NCBI GenBank assembly: GCA_964630905.1
Contig: CAZVWR010000091.1
Span: forward strand, 1 to 6,640
Direction: 5' to 3'
DNA length: 6,640 nt
From: JAGOEX01 sp964630905
Lineage (GTDB): Bacteria; UBP6; UBA1177
The notes beneath the pieces are model-generated. The model did not search any database and was not told the origin of the DNA. It saw only the letters and a list, made by a program, of their open reading frames with translations. Positions 1-6,250 of this stretch are shown piece by piece; position 1 is the first letter of the stretch, and the number at the start of each line of letters is the position of its first letter. The position numbers and the translations under genes are program-made.

Positions 1-1
1 A

Positions 2-70
2 ATAAATAATGCGGATGAATTAGTCAAGAAAAGAATTGGATGGTTTCTGCAAAAAAGGGAACGAACATAA
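2..70 (+). CDS. Possible 3' end of an unidentified gene (partial)
   Basis: An open frame enters from the left edge and ends at TAA (68-70). It encodes 22 residues ending GWFLQKRERT. The composition is charged and soluble-looking (DELVKKR followed by GWFLQKRER), plausible for a protein C-terminus, and the gene would converge on the minus-strand operon with a gap of about 50 bases. No family can be named from so short a tail. A 22-codon open frame at a window edge can also arise by chance. Confidence 0.35.
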   Translation: MNNADELVKKRIGWFLQKRERT

Positions 71-120
71 AACCCCTGCCACTGTGACCTTCAAAAATTA
101 TCTGAAAACCCAAACCAGAT

Positions 121-819
121 CTATTTCGTTTTTGAACTTTCTGAGAATTTCCAACTTGAGATCAGCTCAGGAGATTCTGAGGATATTTCGAGAATTACTT
201 CTGAAAATCCGTTGAATTTTGCATTCATCTCAAGATCTCCTGACATCGCAATTTCCGCGTCGCCTATCGTTCCGGAACACATCATTTCAACTTTTCTAAC
301 TTTTTCATAAAGAGTGATCTCATAATTGCATACAAACTCACCGCCACATGCGTCTATCTCCCATTTCTTACCATTGAAAAGAGGCGCTTTCGGCATGTAG
401 TAGATAAATCTCCTCAAAAATGAGGGATACTGCATTACAAATTTTTCCTTACAGGCTTGAGGCACTTCCGATGTGTTTATCTCCACAATATAATCATTCG
501 ATTTTATTAACGGTTTCAGTGTCTGATCAAATTCTCCGGCTGTCGTTCCTTCTACTATTATTACCGAATCTGTTCTTTTTATAAGTTCTTTTGAAAGATA
601 TTCGTTCTTCAGCTCAACTTTATTACCCGATGAAAATAAAAGAAACCCTTTTTCACTCACATTCTTTACAACATGACCTTTTGAAGGAAAATGAAAAAAC
701 TTTTTTGAATAATAGTGATCATGATAAAGTGCCACGATAAGCATTATTCCGCCGAGAATGAATATCCTTGAGCTCGATCTCTTTAAGAAAAGAAGGGTTC
801 TGCTCTCTTTTAACCCCAT
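121..819 (-). CDS. Membrane-anchored hypothetical protein, last gene of the rpsF-dnaB operon
   Basis: I do not recognise this 232-residue protein. Its N-terminus is basic (KESRTLLFLKRSSSR), followed by one hydrophobic segment at about residues 18-32 (RIFILGGIMLIVALY). This fits a single-pass anchor with residues 40-232 outside the cytoplasm. The exported part has four cysteines (123, 158, 164, 181), which could form disulfides. From about 150 onward it has an alternating, beta-rich pattern (for example KKWEIDACGGEFVCNYEITL, then a run near 185-213). The start lies 5 bases after the dnaB stop without a convincing Shine-Dalgarno sequence, so translation is probably coupled to dnaB. A later Met26 lies inside the hydrophobic segment and is a poorer start. 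The position behind dnaB may be only co-transcription and does not imply a replication role. Confidence 0.8.
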   Translation of the reverse strand: MGLKESRTLLFLKRSSSRIFILGGIMLIVALYHDHYYSKKFFHFPSKGHVVKNVSEKGFLLFSSGNKVELKNEYLSKELIKRTDSVIIVEGTTAGEFDQTLKPLIKSNDYIVEINTSEVPQACKEKFVMQYPSFLRRFIYYMPKAPLFNGKKWEIDACGGEFVCNYEITLYEKVRKVEMMCSGTIGDAEIAMSGDLEMNAKFNGFSEVILEISSESPELISSWKFSESSKTK

Positions 820-824
820 GTGAA

Positions 825-2204
825 CTACTTACTGAATTCTGACGGGTCCATTGTTGCGAACTTGGTATATTGAGGAACAAACCTTAAATGGACTGAACCC
901 TGCTGTCCATGACGGTTTTTCTGTATGTAAATGTCAGCTATGTTCTTTTTATCAGTATCTTTCTTGTAAACTTCCTCTCTGTGGATGAACATTACAAGGT
1001 CAGCATCCTGTTCAATGGCTCCTGAATCCTTAAGATCGCTGAGCATCGGTATTTTGCTTTCCTTTCTCTCTTCAACCTTTCTGTTGAGCTGTGCAAGGGC
1101 GACTATCGGAATACCGAGTTCCTTTGCAAAAAGCTTGATGTTCCTTGAAATATCTTCGACCTGACGCACTTTATCCTCTCTGTACACATTTGAGGCCATT
1201 AGCTGAAGATAGTCAACAAATATACAGTCAAGACGGTTGGACCTTACAGTGGAAGGGGGTGATTTTCTAAGCTCAGCGTCAAGTTTCTTTGCTTTAGATC
1301 TAAGGTCAGAAACAGTAAGCTTGGATGTTTCATCAATAAATATGGGAAGTTTACTCACTTTATCAACACCGGCCCAAAGACGGGTGATCTCATCTTTTTC
1401 AAATTTTCCAATTGCAAGATTTTTAGCATTTACACTGCATTCAATTGAAATTATCCTCTGCACAAGCTGACTTGAAGGCATTTCAAGTGAAAAGAAAAGA
1501 ACATTGTGACCAAGTCTCGCTATCTCGATGGTCATGTTCAGAGCGAAACTTGTCTTACCCATGCCGGGTCTTCCCGCAAGAACTATCATGTCACCGGGTT
1601 TAAAACCGCTCCCGAAAGTGTCAAGAACAGGATAACCAGATGAAATTCCTGAAATTTTTCTTCCGCTGTCTATTCTTTCCTTTAATTTCTGCATCTCGGC
1701 ATCGACAATGCTCTTTATCTCAATGACACTGCCAGCCTGCTGTCTGTTGCTCAAAGCTATCAGATCAGTAGTGGATTTATCGACAACCTCGACAAAAGGT
1801 GCAGACTGTCTGTATGCACTGTCAACGCTTTCTGAACAAATGCGGATCAGCTCTCTGTAAAGTGATTTTTCAATGATTATCCTGCAGTAATCTTCAAGTA
1901 TCGATTCCGAAACGACCGGAGCTGAATTCGCCAGCTCATAAAGATATTTCATCTCAACACCGGCACCACCGCCTTTGACGGTACTTATTCTATCACCGAC
2001 AGTGACCGCATCAGCAACTTTACCTTCGTTGTGTATTGACTGGATGATCCTGAATATGACAGAGTGTCTCTCTTCATAAAAATCTTCTGAAGAAAGACCT
2101 GTACCCTCAACAATTCCGAACAGTTTTCCATTTATAAGGAGGCACCCCAGAAGAGATGCCTCCGCTTCAATATTACCGGGCAGCAGTTTCGGATTGTAAT
2201 CCAT
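825..2204 (-). CDS. dnaB: Replicative DNA helicase DnaB
   Basis: This is the hexameric 5'-3' helicase that unwinds DNA at the replication fork and recruits primase. At 459 residues it has the usual family length. The N-terminal helical collar domain spans about 5-105 (NIEAEASLLGCLL near the start, then a LANSAPVVS motif at 91-99). A linker leads to the RecA-like motor domain from about 185. Walker A is GRPGMGKT (211-218), FSLEM carries the catalytic glutamate (E241), Walker B is CIFVDYLQL with D331, the sensor glutamine is in ALAQLNR (Q372), DLKDSGAIEQDADLV is at 390-404, and the arginine-finger region is KNRHG (R431). No intein interrupts it. Its Shine-Dalgarno AGGAG (2214-2218) lies in the last codons of rplI, 9 bases before the ATG. 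A slightly extended charged stretch (about 310-324) precedes Walker B. Confidence 0.98.
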   Translation of the reverse strand: MDYNPKLLPGNIEAEASLLGCLLINGKLFGIVEGTGLSSEDFYEERHSVIFRIIQSIHNEGKVADAVTVGDRISTVKGGGAGVEMKYLYELANSAPVVSESILEDYCRIIIEKSLYRELIRICSESVDSAYRQSAPFVEVVDKSTTDLIALSNRQQAGSVIEIKSIVDAEMQKLKERIDSGRKISGISSGYPVLDTFGSGFKPGDMIVLAGRPGMGKTSFALNMTIEIARLGHNVLFFSLEMPSSQLVQRIISIECSVNAKNLAIGKFEKDEITRLWAGVDKVSKLPIFIDETSKLTVSDLRSKAKKLDAELRKSPPSTVRSNRLDCIFVDYLQLMASNVYREDKVRQVEDISRNIKLFAKELGIPIVALAQLNRKVEERKESKIPMLSDLKDSGAIEQDADLVMFIHREEVYKKDTDKKNIADIYIQKNRHGQQGSVHLRFVPQYTKFATMDPSEFSK

Positions 2205-2210
2205 TGAAAA

Positions 2211-2723
2211 CTACTCCTGTTCTGATTTTTCCTCTGTCTGTGATTCTACCTGTGTCTGTTCTGAAACGACTGCTTCACTTTCTTCTGATATTACCCAGAG
2301 TTTGAAAACGCCTTTTACATCTCTGAAAAGTTTTACTTCGACTTCATAAACACCGCTCTTTTTGATGTTGCTGTCCAGAATAATGTCCTTGTGGTCTATC
2401 TCAAAACCGCTATCTTTGAGCGCCGCTTCGATCTCTCTGTTGGTAACACTGCCGAAAAGTTTCCCTTCCTCGCCGACTTTTTTCTTTATCTTTATTTCGC
2501 ATGCAGCAAGTTTTGAGGCAATAAGTTTTGCTTCGATCGTTTCGGTGTTTATCTTCTTTTCGATAACTCTTTTGTTGAATTCAAGCTGTTTTTCGTTCTT
2601 TTCATTGGCAATAAGTCCGAGTCCTTTCGGGATAAGATAGTTGCGGGCATAACCGTCCTTAACTTTTACTATCTCCCCTGCACTTCCGAGTTTTGCCACA
2701 TCTTTTGCAAGTATTATTTTCAT
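2211..2723 (-). CDS. rplI: 50S ribosomal protein L9 with acidic C-terminal extension
   Basis: L9 binds 23S rRNA near the base of the L1 stalk and helps keep the reading frame. The N-terminal RNA-binding domain is typical: MKIILAKDVAKLG, then GEIVKVKDGYARNYLIP (residues 16-32). The connecting helix follows, and the C-terminal domain ends near residue 147. I chose ATG at 2721-2723, giving 170 residues. The frame also contains GTG at 2727-2729, but the Shine-Dalgarno AAGGGGG (2729-2735) overlaps that GTG and sits an ideal 5 bases before the ATG, and the family begins MK(I/V)IL. The last 23 or so residues are a Glu/Ser/Gln-rich tail (for example EESEAVVSEQTQVESQTEEK) beyond the usual length of about 148. 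It sits between rpsR and dnaB. Confidence 0.96.
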   Translation of the reverse strand: MKIILAKDVAKLGSAGEIVKVKDGYARNYLIPKGLGLIANEKNEKQLEFNKRVIEKKINTETIEAKLIASKLAACEIKIKKKVGEEGKLFGSVTNREIEAALKDSGFEIDHKDIILDSNIKKSGVYEVEVKLFRDVKGVFKLWVISEESEAVVSEQTQVESQTEEKSEQE

Positions 2724-2728
2724 TTGCA

Positions 2729-2735
2729 CCCCCTT
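2729..2735 (-). promoter_or_regulatory. Shine-Dalgarno site that decides the rplI start
   Basis: On the minus strand AAGGGGG lies 5 bases before the ATG at 2723 and overlaps both the rpsR stop codon (2734-2736) and the alternative GTG at 2729. The spacing supports the ATG start and suggests termination-linked re-initiation from rpsR into rplI. Confidence 0.75.
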
Positions 2736-2958
2736 ATTTGCCGGTTACTGTGTATGGAAGAAGAGCGATAGTCCTTGCTCTTTTTATCTCCCTTGAAAGC
2801 TCTCTCTGATGTTTTGCACATACACCGCTTATTCTTCTGGGGATTATCTTGCCCCTTTCTGTTATGTAGTTGAGAAGAAGGTCGTTATTTTTATAATCGA
2901 TCTCCATATCAGTGTGAATACAGAAACGGCATACTTTTCTCTTTTTATATGCTACCAT
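2734..2958 (-). CDS. rpsR: 30S ribosomal protein S18, zinc-ligand (C+) form
   Basis: S18 pairs with S6 on the platform of the 30S subunit and binds the central domain of 16S rRNA. The 74 residues are full length: a short basic N-terminus, KKRKVCRFC, then a core containing NYITERGKIIPRRISGVCAK and RTIALLPYT. C10, C13, C47 and H50 form a CxxC...CxxH set typical of zinc-binding S18. Lineages with two copies often also have a cysteine-free paralogue, but none is in this window. A good Shine-Dalgarno AAAGGAG lies just upstream of the ATG. It is 16 bases downstream of rpsF and 10 bases upstream of rplI. Confidence 0.98.
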   Translation of the reverse strand: MVAYKKRKVCRFCIHTDMEIDYKNNDLLLNYITERGKIIPRRISGVCAKHQRELSREIKRARTIALLPYTVTGK

Positions 2959-2974
2959 TTTTTTCTCCTTTCAT

Positions 2975-3487
2975 TTAAAGTTCAACATCTTCTTCTTCTT
3001 CGCCTGAAACATTCAGGGATTTCTGAAGCTCTTCGTTATACTTTCTTGAATCGTCAAGCACTTTCTTTTCCTTTTCCTTGACCTCTTCAACAGGTTCAAC
3101 ATTTTTCACTTCCGTATAAACCTGTTTTCTTTCAGCTTTTTCAAAAAGTGTTGTGATCCCTTTTGCATTTGCGATAAGTTCATCAAGGTTTTCTTTCTTC
3201 TCGACCTTGATTGACATGAATTTAAGGACATGTTCCCAGATGTTGAAGTTTCTTTCAACTTCTTCGATCATTCTTCCGTCACCCACAAGATCAAAGAAAA
3301 GGTAATGACCTTTCATGTTCTTTTTGATCTCATAAGCAAGCTTCTTTTCTCCCCATGAACGGAGAGTGATGGTCTTTCCACCGAAATCATTGATGATTCC
3401 GTCAACGCGTTCTGCAAACTGCCTGATCACATCAGGGCTGCCTTCCGGCTTTAAGATAGCAGTAAGCTCATAATGTCTTCTTTCCAT
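2975..3487 (-). CDS. rpsF: 30S ribosomal protein S6 with long charged C-terminal tail
   Basis: S6 is a 30S platform protein and the partner of S18. The ferredoxin-like core spans about 1-95: MERRHYELTAILKPE, then GGKTITLRSWGEKKLAYEIKK (starting at 36), GHYLFFDL, and the helix with NFNIWEHVLKF. The 170-residue length exceeds the usual 95-135. The extra part is a lysine/glutamate-rich helix-prone segment ending in EEEED (163-167) and VEL. E. coli S6 receives post-translational glutamates from RimK, whereas here an acidic end is encoded directly. It is the first gene of the operon, with a strong Shine-Dalgarno AAGGAGG 5 bases or so before the ATG. Confidence 0.97.
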   Translation of the reverse strand: MERRHYELTAILKPEGSPDVIRQFAERVDGIINDFGGKTITLRSWGEKKLAYEIKKNMKGHYLFFDLVGDGRMIEEVERNFNIWEHVLKFMSIKVEKKENLDELIANAKGITTLFEKAERKQVYTEVKNVEPVEEVKEKEKKVLDDSRKYNEELQKSLNVSGEEEEDVEL

Positions 3488-3524
3488 AATTCCTCCTTAC
3501 GGCTGTGAAGTCCAAACATAATTG

Positions 3525-3553
3525 TTGAACAAGGAGATATATCCAGTGTTCAA
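3525..3553. repeat. Interrupted inverted repeat in the rpsF leader region
   Basis: The arms TTGAACA (3525-3531) and TGTTCAA (3547-3553) are perfect complements with a 15-base spacer. It lies 38-66 bases upstream of the rpsF start, inside the predicted transcript if the promoter below is right. It could be a leader stem or an operator. Seven-base arms are short enough that chance is possible. Confidence 0.4.
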
Positions 3554-3571
3554 ATAACAAAAAACCAGAGG

Positions 3572-3599
3572 ATTTTAGTTATAAAAGCCCGACTTGCAA
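3572..3599 (-). promoter_or_regulatory. Candidate sigma70-type promoter for the rpsF operon
   Basis: On the minus strand a -35-like TTGCAA (3599-3594) and a -10-like TAAAAT (3577-3572) are separated by 16 bases, which would give a leader of roughly 75-80 bases. A second possible pair, TTGAAA then TTTTAT with 18 bases between, lies further upstream at about 3609-3638. Neither matches the consensus closely. Confidence 0.35.
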
Positions 3600-3774
3600 C
3601 TTTTTTCTGATAAAACCTTGTTTAGAGAACCCCTTTCAAAGCTTCACTCCGTTCTTCTTTCTAATTTCAAACAGCAAAACATGAAAAAAAGTCCTTATTT
3701 CAACATATGGACGAATATTATTTTAAAAATTCTTACAGTTCAGAGTTCTTTTTATTGAAAAGCAGGAGGAATTC

Positions 3775-5772
3775 ATGAATTTTTTCAAACTGTCAATGTT
3801 TTCATTTCTTTTTTTGGGTGTTTCTTTTATTTCCGCTGTCACAACTATGGATGGAGATGACATAGGACCTGAAATTTCTGTTTACAAAGGTTCTGAGTTG
3901 AAATGGGAGGAAGGCAACAGGGATTTTTTTGTGATGTTCAAATCACTTCTTGACCGTAAGAATGATACTTACAACATCGGAAGTGACGGAAAGCTCAATA
4001 AATTAAATCCCCAAGCTGATTCGTGCAAAGAATCTGCAACTTTTGAACTTTCCGATTTTCATCTGCCTCCTGATGCCTATGTAACGGACGCTTTTCTGAT
4101 CTGGAATGCGGCACAGCCTGCTGCAAAACTTGCTGAATTGACTGATAATTCCGTCAATCTTAAGTTTACCGACAGTTCAGGAAATCTGATAATTGATAAA
4201 GAAATAACGGCTCCTGTTCACAACAAGCTTGATGGTGAAAAAAGTTTTGATTTTGAAAGCTTCGCAGGGATCAGACAATATCCAAATATTGATTATACCG
4301 CTCCTGAAGACGGAGAAATGGGATATTACACTTATAGAGTTAATATTACTGATATTTTTGAAGAAGCTCACGCCTCAGGCAGAGATGCCGGTATTAGTGA
4401 TTCAAGAGATGCGCTCCTTGGAAAATGGGAAGTTTCAGGTCTGGATTGCGCAACTGATGATTTTCCTTATATCAGAGGAACCACTCTGGTAAGCAACTGG
4501 TCGATATTTTTTGTCTATACTTCTTCAGCCCCCGGAGTAAAACCCAAAAAGATCTATGTTTACAACGGGTTCAAAGATTATCAGGATAAATCTCAGGATA
4601 TACTTGTGAAGGGATTCAAATTTCCCAACGACCCTTCAATAAGGGTGACGATCCTTTCATCTGAGGGAGATTCAGCAAATTATGTAGCAAATTCAACTGA
4701 TCACAAAATTCCCGAGGGGCTGAAGTTCAGAAGCGATGCATCGCTAAACTGGGCTCCGGTATTCAATATCTGCCATCCGCACAGAGAACCTTATGCTTTT
4801 GCAGGAAAAGGATATGACGATATTTTCAACTCCATTTCAAGTGTCTTCGGCTGGAATTCCGCCGCTCCGTTCTGTGTTGGCGGAAGGATCGACAGCCCCG
4901 GTGAAGTTGACATTGCAACTGCGGAATGGGCGATAGATGTTGACACATTCCTGCTGAATTCATTTGACTTTCCGGGGTATCTCAATGAAGGCGACACAGA
5001 CATTGAGATCCAGCTTAACATGAATAACGATGTCGTTTATACCAATATGATGATAGTCAGTCTTGACACAGCTCCTGCCGATTTTGACATTCCTGAAGAG
5101 TCTGAAAAGAATTTCTGCAGCTGTTCATCAAAGCAGAATTCCATATGTTCAGACAGTTCGTTCTATTACACAGTAAAGGTGGAGAACTGGAGTGAAAAAA
5201 GTGCGAACGGGGTTGTTGTTACAGACAAACTTCCTCAAGAAATTGAATATGTTGCAGGAACAACCGAAATTGCATCACTTTTTGATGAGACTGGTGCAGG
5301 GATCAACTGGACAGCGGTAGCTGACGGAGCAGGCGGATCGTTTCCCCTTGAATCGGGATATTATGTCGATGATTCACTCGAACCCTGCAGTCTGGAAAGT
5401 TGTCCGGAAAGTTATTTAATAAGGTTTAAAGTCAAACCGAAAGCAGGTCTGCCTAAAAATGCGGCAATTAAAAATACAGCGATCATATCTGACAGTGCCG
5501 GAGTCACATACAGAACGAACTCAGATGTACCTCTTCGACTTGTATTTGATGCAGCATGCCCTGAAACCGCTGAGTGCAGTGCTCCTGACAGGTGCAGTCC
5601 TTCATGCGGAGGATGCGGAATTGACGGAACAGATGACACCGGCAGCGGATCAGATGAAGAAAACGGCACATCAGCAACAGATGACAGTGAAAACGATTCA
5701 AAAGAAGAACTTAACGACAGCGGAAACATATCTGAAGATGAAGAAACCGGCTGCGCAACCATTGTGATTTAA
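3775..5772 (+). CDS. Secreted cysteine-rich surface protein with DUF11-like domain and acidic tail
   Basis: This 665-residue protein starts with a clear Sec signal peptide: MNFFK, a hydrophobic core to about residue 19, and a likely cut after SFISA (21). Residues 85-430 form a large beta-rich region with patterns recurrent in bacterial surface proteins, such as AYVTDAFLIWNAAQP (101-115), YRVNITDIF (187-195), and WSIFFVYTS followed by IYVYNGF (242-266). Residues about 463-590 resemble the DUF11 conserved repeat (YTVKVENWSEKSANGVVVTD, LPQEIEYVAGTT, then IKNTAIISD), an Ig-like surface fold. A cysteine cluster follows (C595, 601, 607, 611, 614). The tail is Asp/Ser/Glu/Gly-rich (about 616-657) and ends GCATIVI. 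There are 15 cysteines in all after the signal peptide, so disulfides are likely. Shine-Dalgarno AGGAGG (3764-3769) lies 5 bases before ATG. No enzyme motif is seen. A surface or matrix role is inference. Confidence 0.85.
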   Translation: MNFFKLSMFSFLFLGVSFISAVTTMDGDDIGPEISVYKGSELKWEEGNRDFFVMFKSLLDRKNDTYNIGSDGKLNKLNPQADSCKESATFELSDFHLPPDAYVTDAFLIWNAAQPAAKLAELTDNSVNLKFTDSSGNLIIDKEITAPVHNKLDGEKSFDFESFAGIRQYPNIDYTAPEDGEMGYYTYRVNITDIFEEAHASGRDAGISDSRDALLGKWEVSGLDCATDDFPYIRGTTLVSNWSIFFVYTSSAPGVKPKKIYVYNGFKDYQDKSQDILVKGFKFPNDPSIRVTILSSEGDSANYVANSTDHKIPEGLKFRSDASLNWAPVFNICHPHREPYAFAGKGYDDIFNSISSVFGWNSAAPFCVGGRIDSPGEVDIATAEWAIDVDTFLLNSFDFPGYLNEGDTDIEIQLNMNNDVVYTNMMIVSLDTAPADFDIPEESEKNFCSCSSKQNSICSDSSFYYTVKVENWSEKSANGVVVTDKLPQEIEYVAGTTEIASLFDETGAGINWTAVADGAGGSFPLESGYYVDDSLEPCSLESCPESYLIRFKVKPKAGLPKNAAIKNTAIISDSAGVTYRTNSDVPLRLVFDAACPETAECSAPDRCSPSCGGCGIDGTDDTGSGSDEENGTSATDDSENDSKEELNDSGNISEDEETGCATIVI

Positions 5773-5817
5773 CATTATTTATTGGCGTTAAAAGAACAGG
5801 GTATAACAAGTCAACCA

Positions 5818-5834
5818 ATCTGAAAACTTTGATT
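5818..5834 (+). repeat. Direct repeat copy 1 (17 bases)
   Basis: ATCTGAAAACTTTGATT occurs here and again, identically, at 6032-6048 in the same orientation. After the repeat the next 9 bases still match imperfectly (TCTCATTTT versus CTTTATTTT). The pair brackets the RhuM-like fragment. The repeats could be footprints of a past insertion or deletion. Confidence 0.8.
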
Positions 5835-5868
5835 TCTCATTTTCTTTGTTTTCGGCTGACTTAAATAA

Positions 5869-6021
5869 TCTTATTGGATTTCTTGCATATTTAATTCAGT
5901 TGTCGCAAATTTTGCGACAACTGCATCGGACGATAAAACATATAGCGACCTCGGCAAAAAATGGTTCGGTTTCTCTAAAATGGATGTTGAAGTAACAAAG
6001 ATGGTTGCAAAACTGTTTTGA
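5869..6021 (+). pseudogene. RhuM-family virulence protein remnant
   Basis: A start-less plus-strand frame runs from after a TAA at 5866-5868 to a TGA at 6019-6021. Its middle reads NSVVANFATTASDDKTY (5893-5943), which closely matches the internal block SVVA(K/N)FATTA(A/S)DGKTY that I recall from RhuM-family proteins. There it is followed by the YNLD...VGYRV block, which is missing here. Instead the frame continues SDLGKKWFGFSKMDVEVTKM and then VAKLF, a tail I do not recognise. The sequence before NSVV (SYWISCIF) does not match the RhuM N-terminal DNA-binding part. I infer a small scrap of a rhuM-like gene joined to foreign sequence. The family match is from memory. Confidence 0.5.
5897..5923. 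repeat. Perfect 27-base palindrome
   Basis: CAGTTGTCGCAAA (5897-5909) and TTTGCGACAACTG (5911-5923) are exact reverse complements around a single T (5910). After one mismatch two further outer bases also pair. No T-run follows, so it is not a typical terminator. It coincides with the codons for VVANFATT of the RhuM-like fragment, so it may be a conserved feature of that coding region; alternatively it is an operator or recombination site. Confidence 0.9.
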
Positions 6022-6031
6022 ATTTCTATCT

Positions 6032-6048
6032 ATCTGAAAACTTTGATT
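6032..6048 (+). repeat. Direct repeat copy 2 (17 bases)
   Basis: This is identical to 5818-5834. It lies 11 bases after the stop of the RhuM-like fragment and just beyond the 3' end of the minus-strand RloB-like remnant. It therefore marks the boundary between two unrelated gene fragments. Confidence 0.8.
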
Positions 6049-6055
6049 CTTTATT

Positions 6056-6250
6056 TTAATCGTTAGATATTTGCTGATTGTTCAATAATTCTATTACCTT
6101 ATAAACATTTGAATAAGAGCCGCCTGAAGGTAAAGTTTTGGAGTTATTAATTGCAGTGTCCATTTTTCCATTTAGTTGAAAAACCCATTCTTCTTTTTCA
6201 AGAAAATGTTCTTTTTTCTCATAATAGGATTTTTTGTTTCCATTTTCAGT
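6056..6250 (-). pseudogene. Probable C-terminal remnant of an RloB-like (Toprim nuclease) partner gene
   Basis: Directly behind the ATPase gene, in another frame, 64 codons are open from a TAG at 6251-6253 to TAA at 6056-6058. The only in-frame ATG is mid-way (the KMDTA methionine). The residues look coding: SYYEKKEHFLEKEEWVFQLN, then GKMDTAINNSKTL, then YSNVYKVIELLNN near the end. RloB-family proteins end in a similar way, with a K/E-rich stretch, then an AI..AK.L helix, then a (T/S)NVxKLVEEL helix. The Toprim catalytic core that should precede this is absent. RloB-like genes normally follow COG1106 ATPases, which matches this position. I infer an N-terminal deletion. A DUF3226- or DUF4435-type partner is an alternative. 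Confidence 0.42.

Noticed and set aside
71..120. Terminator between the converging genes at the left edge
   Set aside because: No complementary stem of useful length followed by a T-run was found on either strand.
2727..2729. GTG as the rplI start
   Set aside because: It overlaps the Shine-Dalgarno AAGGGGG. The ATG six bases downstream has proper spacing and matches the family N-terminus.
3531..3544. Strong plus-strand Shine-Dalgarno-like AAGGAGATATATCC
   Set aside because: No ATG at a usable distance. The only nearby GTG opens three codons before a stop.
3681..3758. Small plus-strand frame (25 codons, starts MKKSPYFNIW) ahead of the exported-protein gene
   Set aside because: No Shine-Dalgarno before its ATG and no recognisable features. 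It ends 16 bases before the strong ribosome site of the main gene and is most likely chance in AT-rich DNA.
5412..5767. Long frames on both strands over the end of the exported-protein gene
   Set aside because: Shadow frames created by the repetitive Asp/Ser/Glu codons of the tail, with no ribosome sites or family features.
5897..5923. Palindrome as rho-independent terminator of the exported-protein gene
   Set aside because: No T-run on either side and only a single-base centre. It coincides with coding sequence of the RhuM-like block.
5807..5995. Second plus-strand open frame over the RhuM-like fragment (QVNQSENFDFSFSLF start)
   Set aside because: It lacks a start codon, has no recognisable family pattern, and overlaps the better-supported RhuM-like frame.
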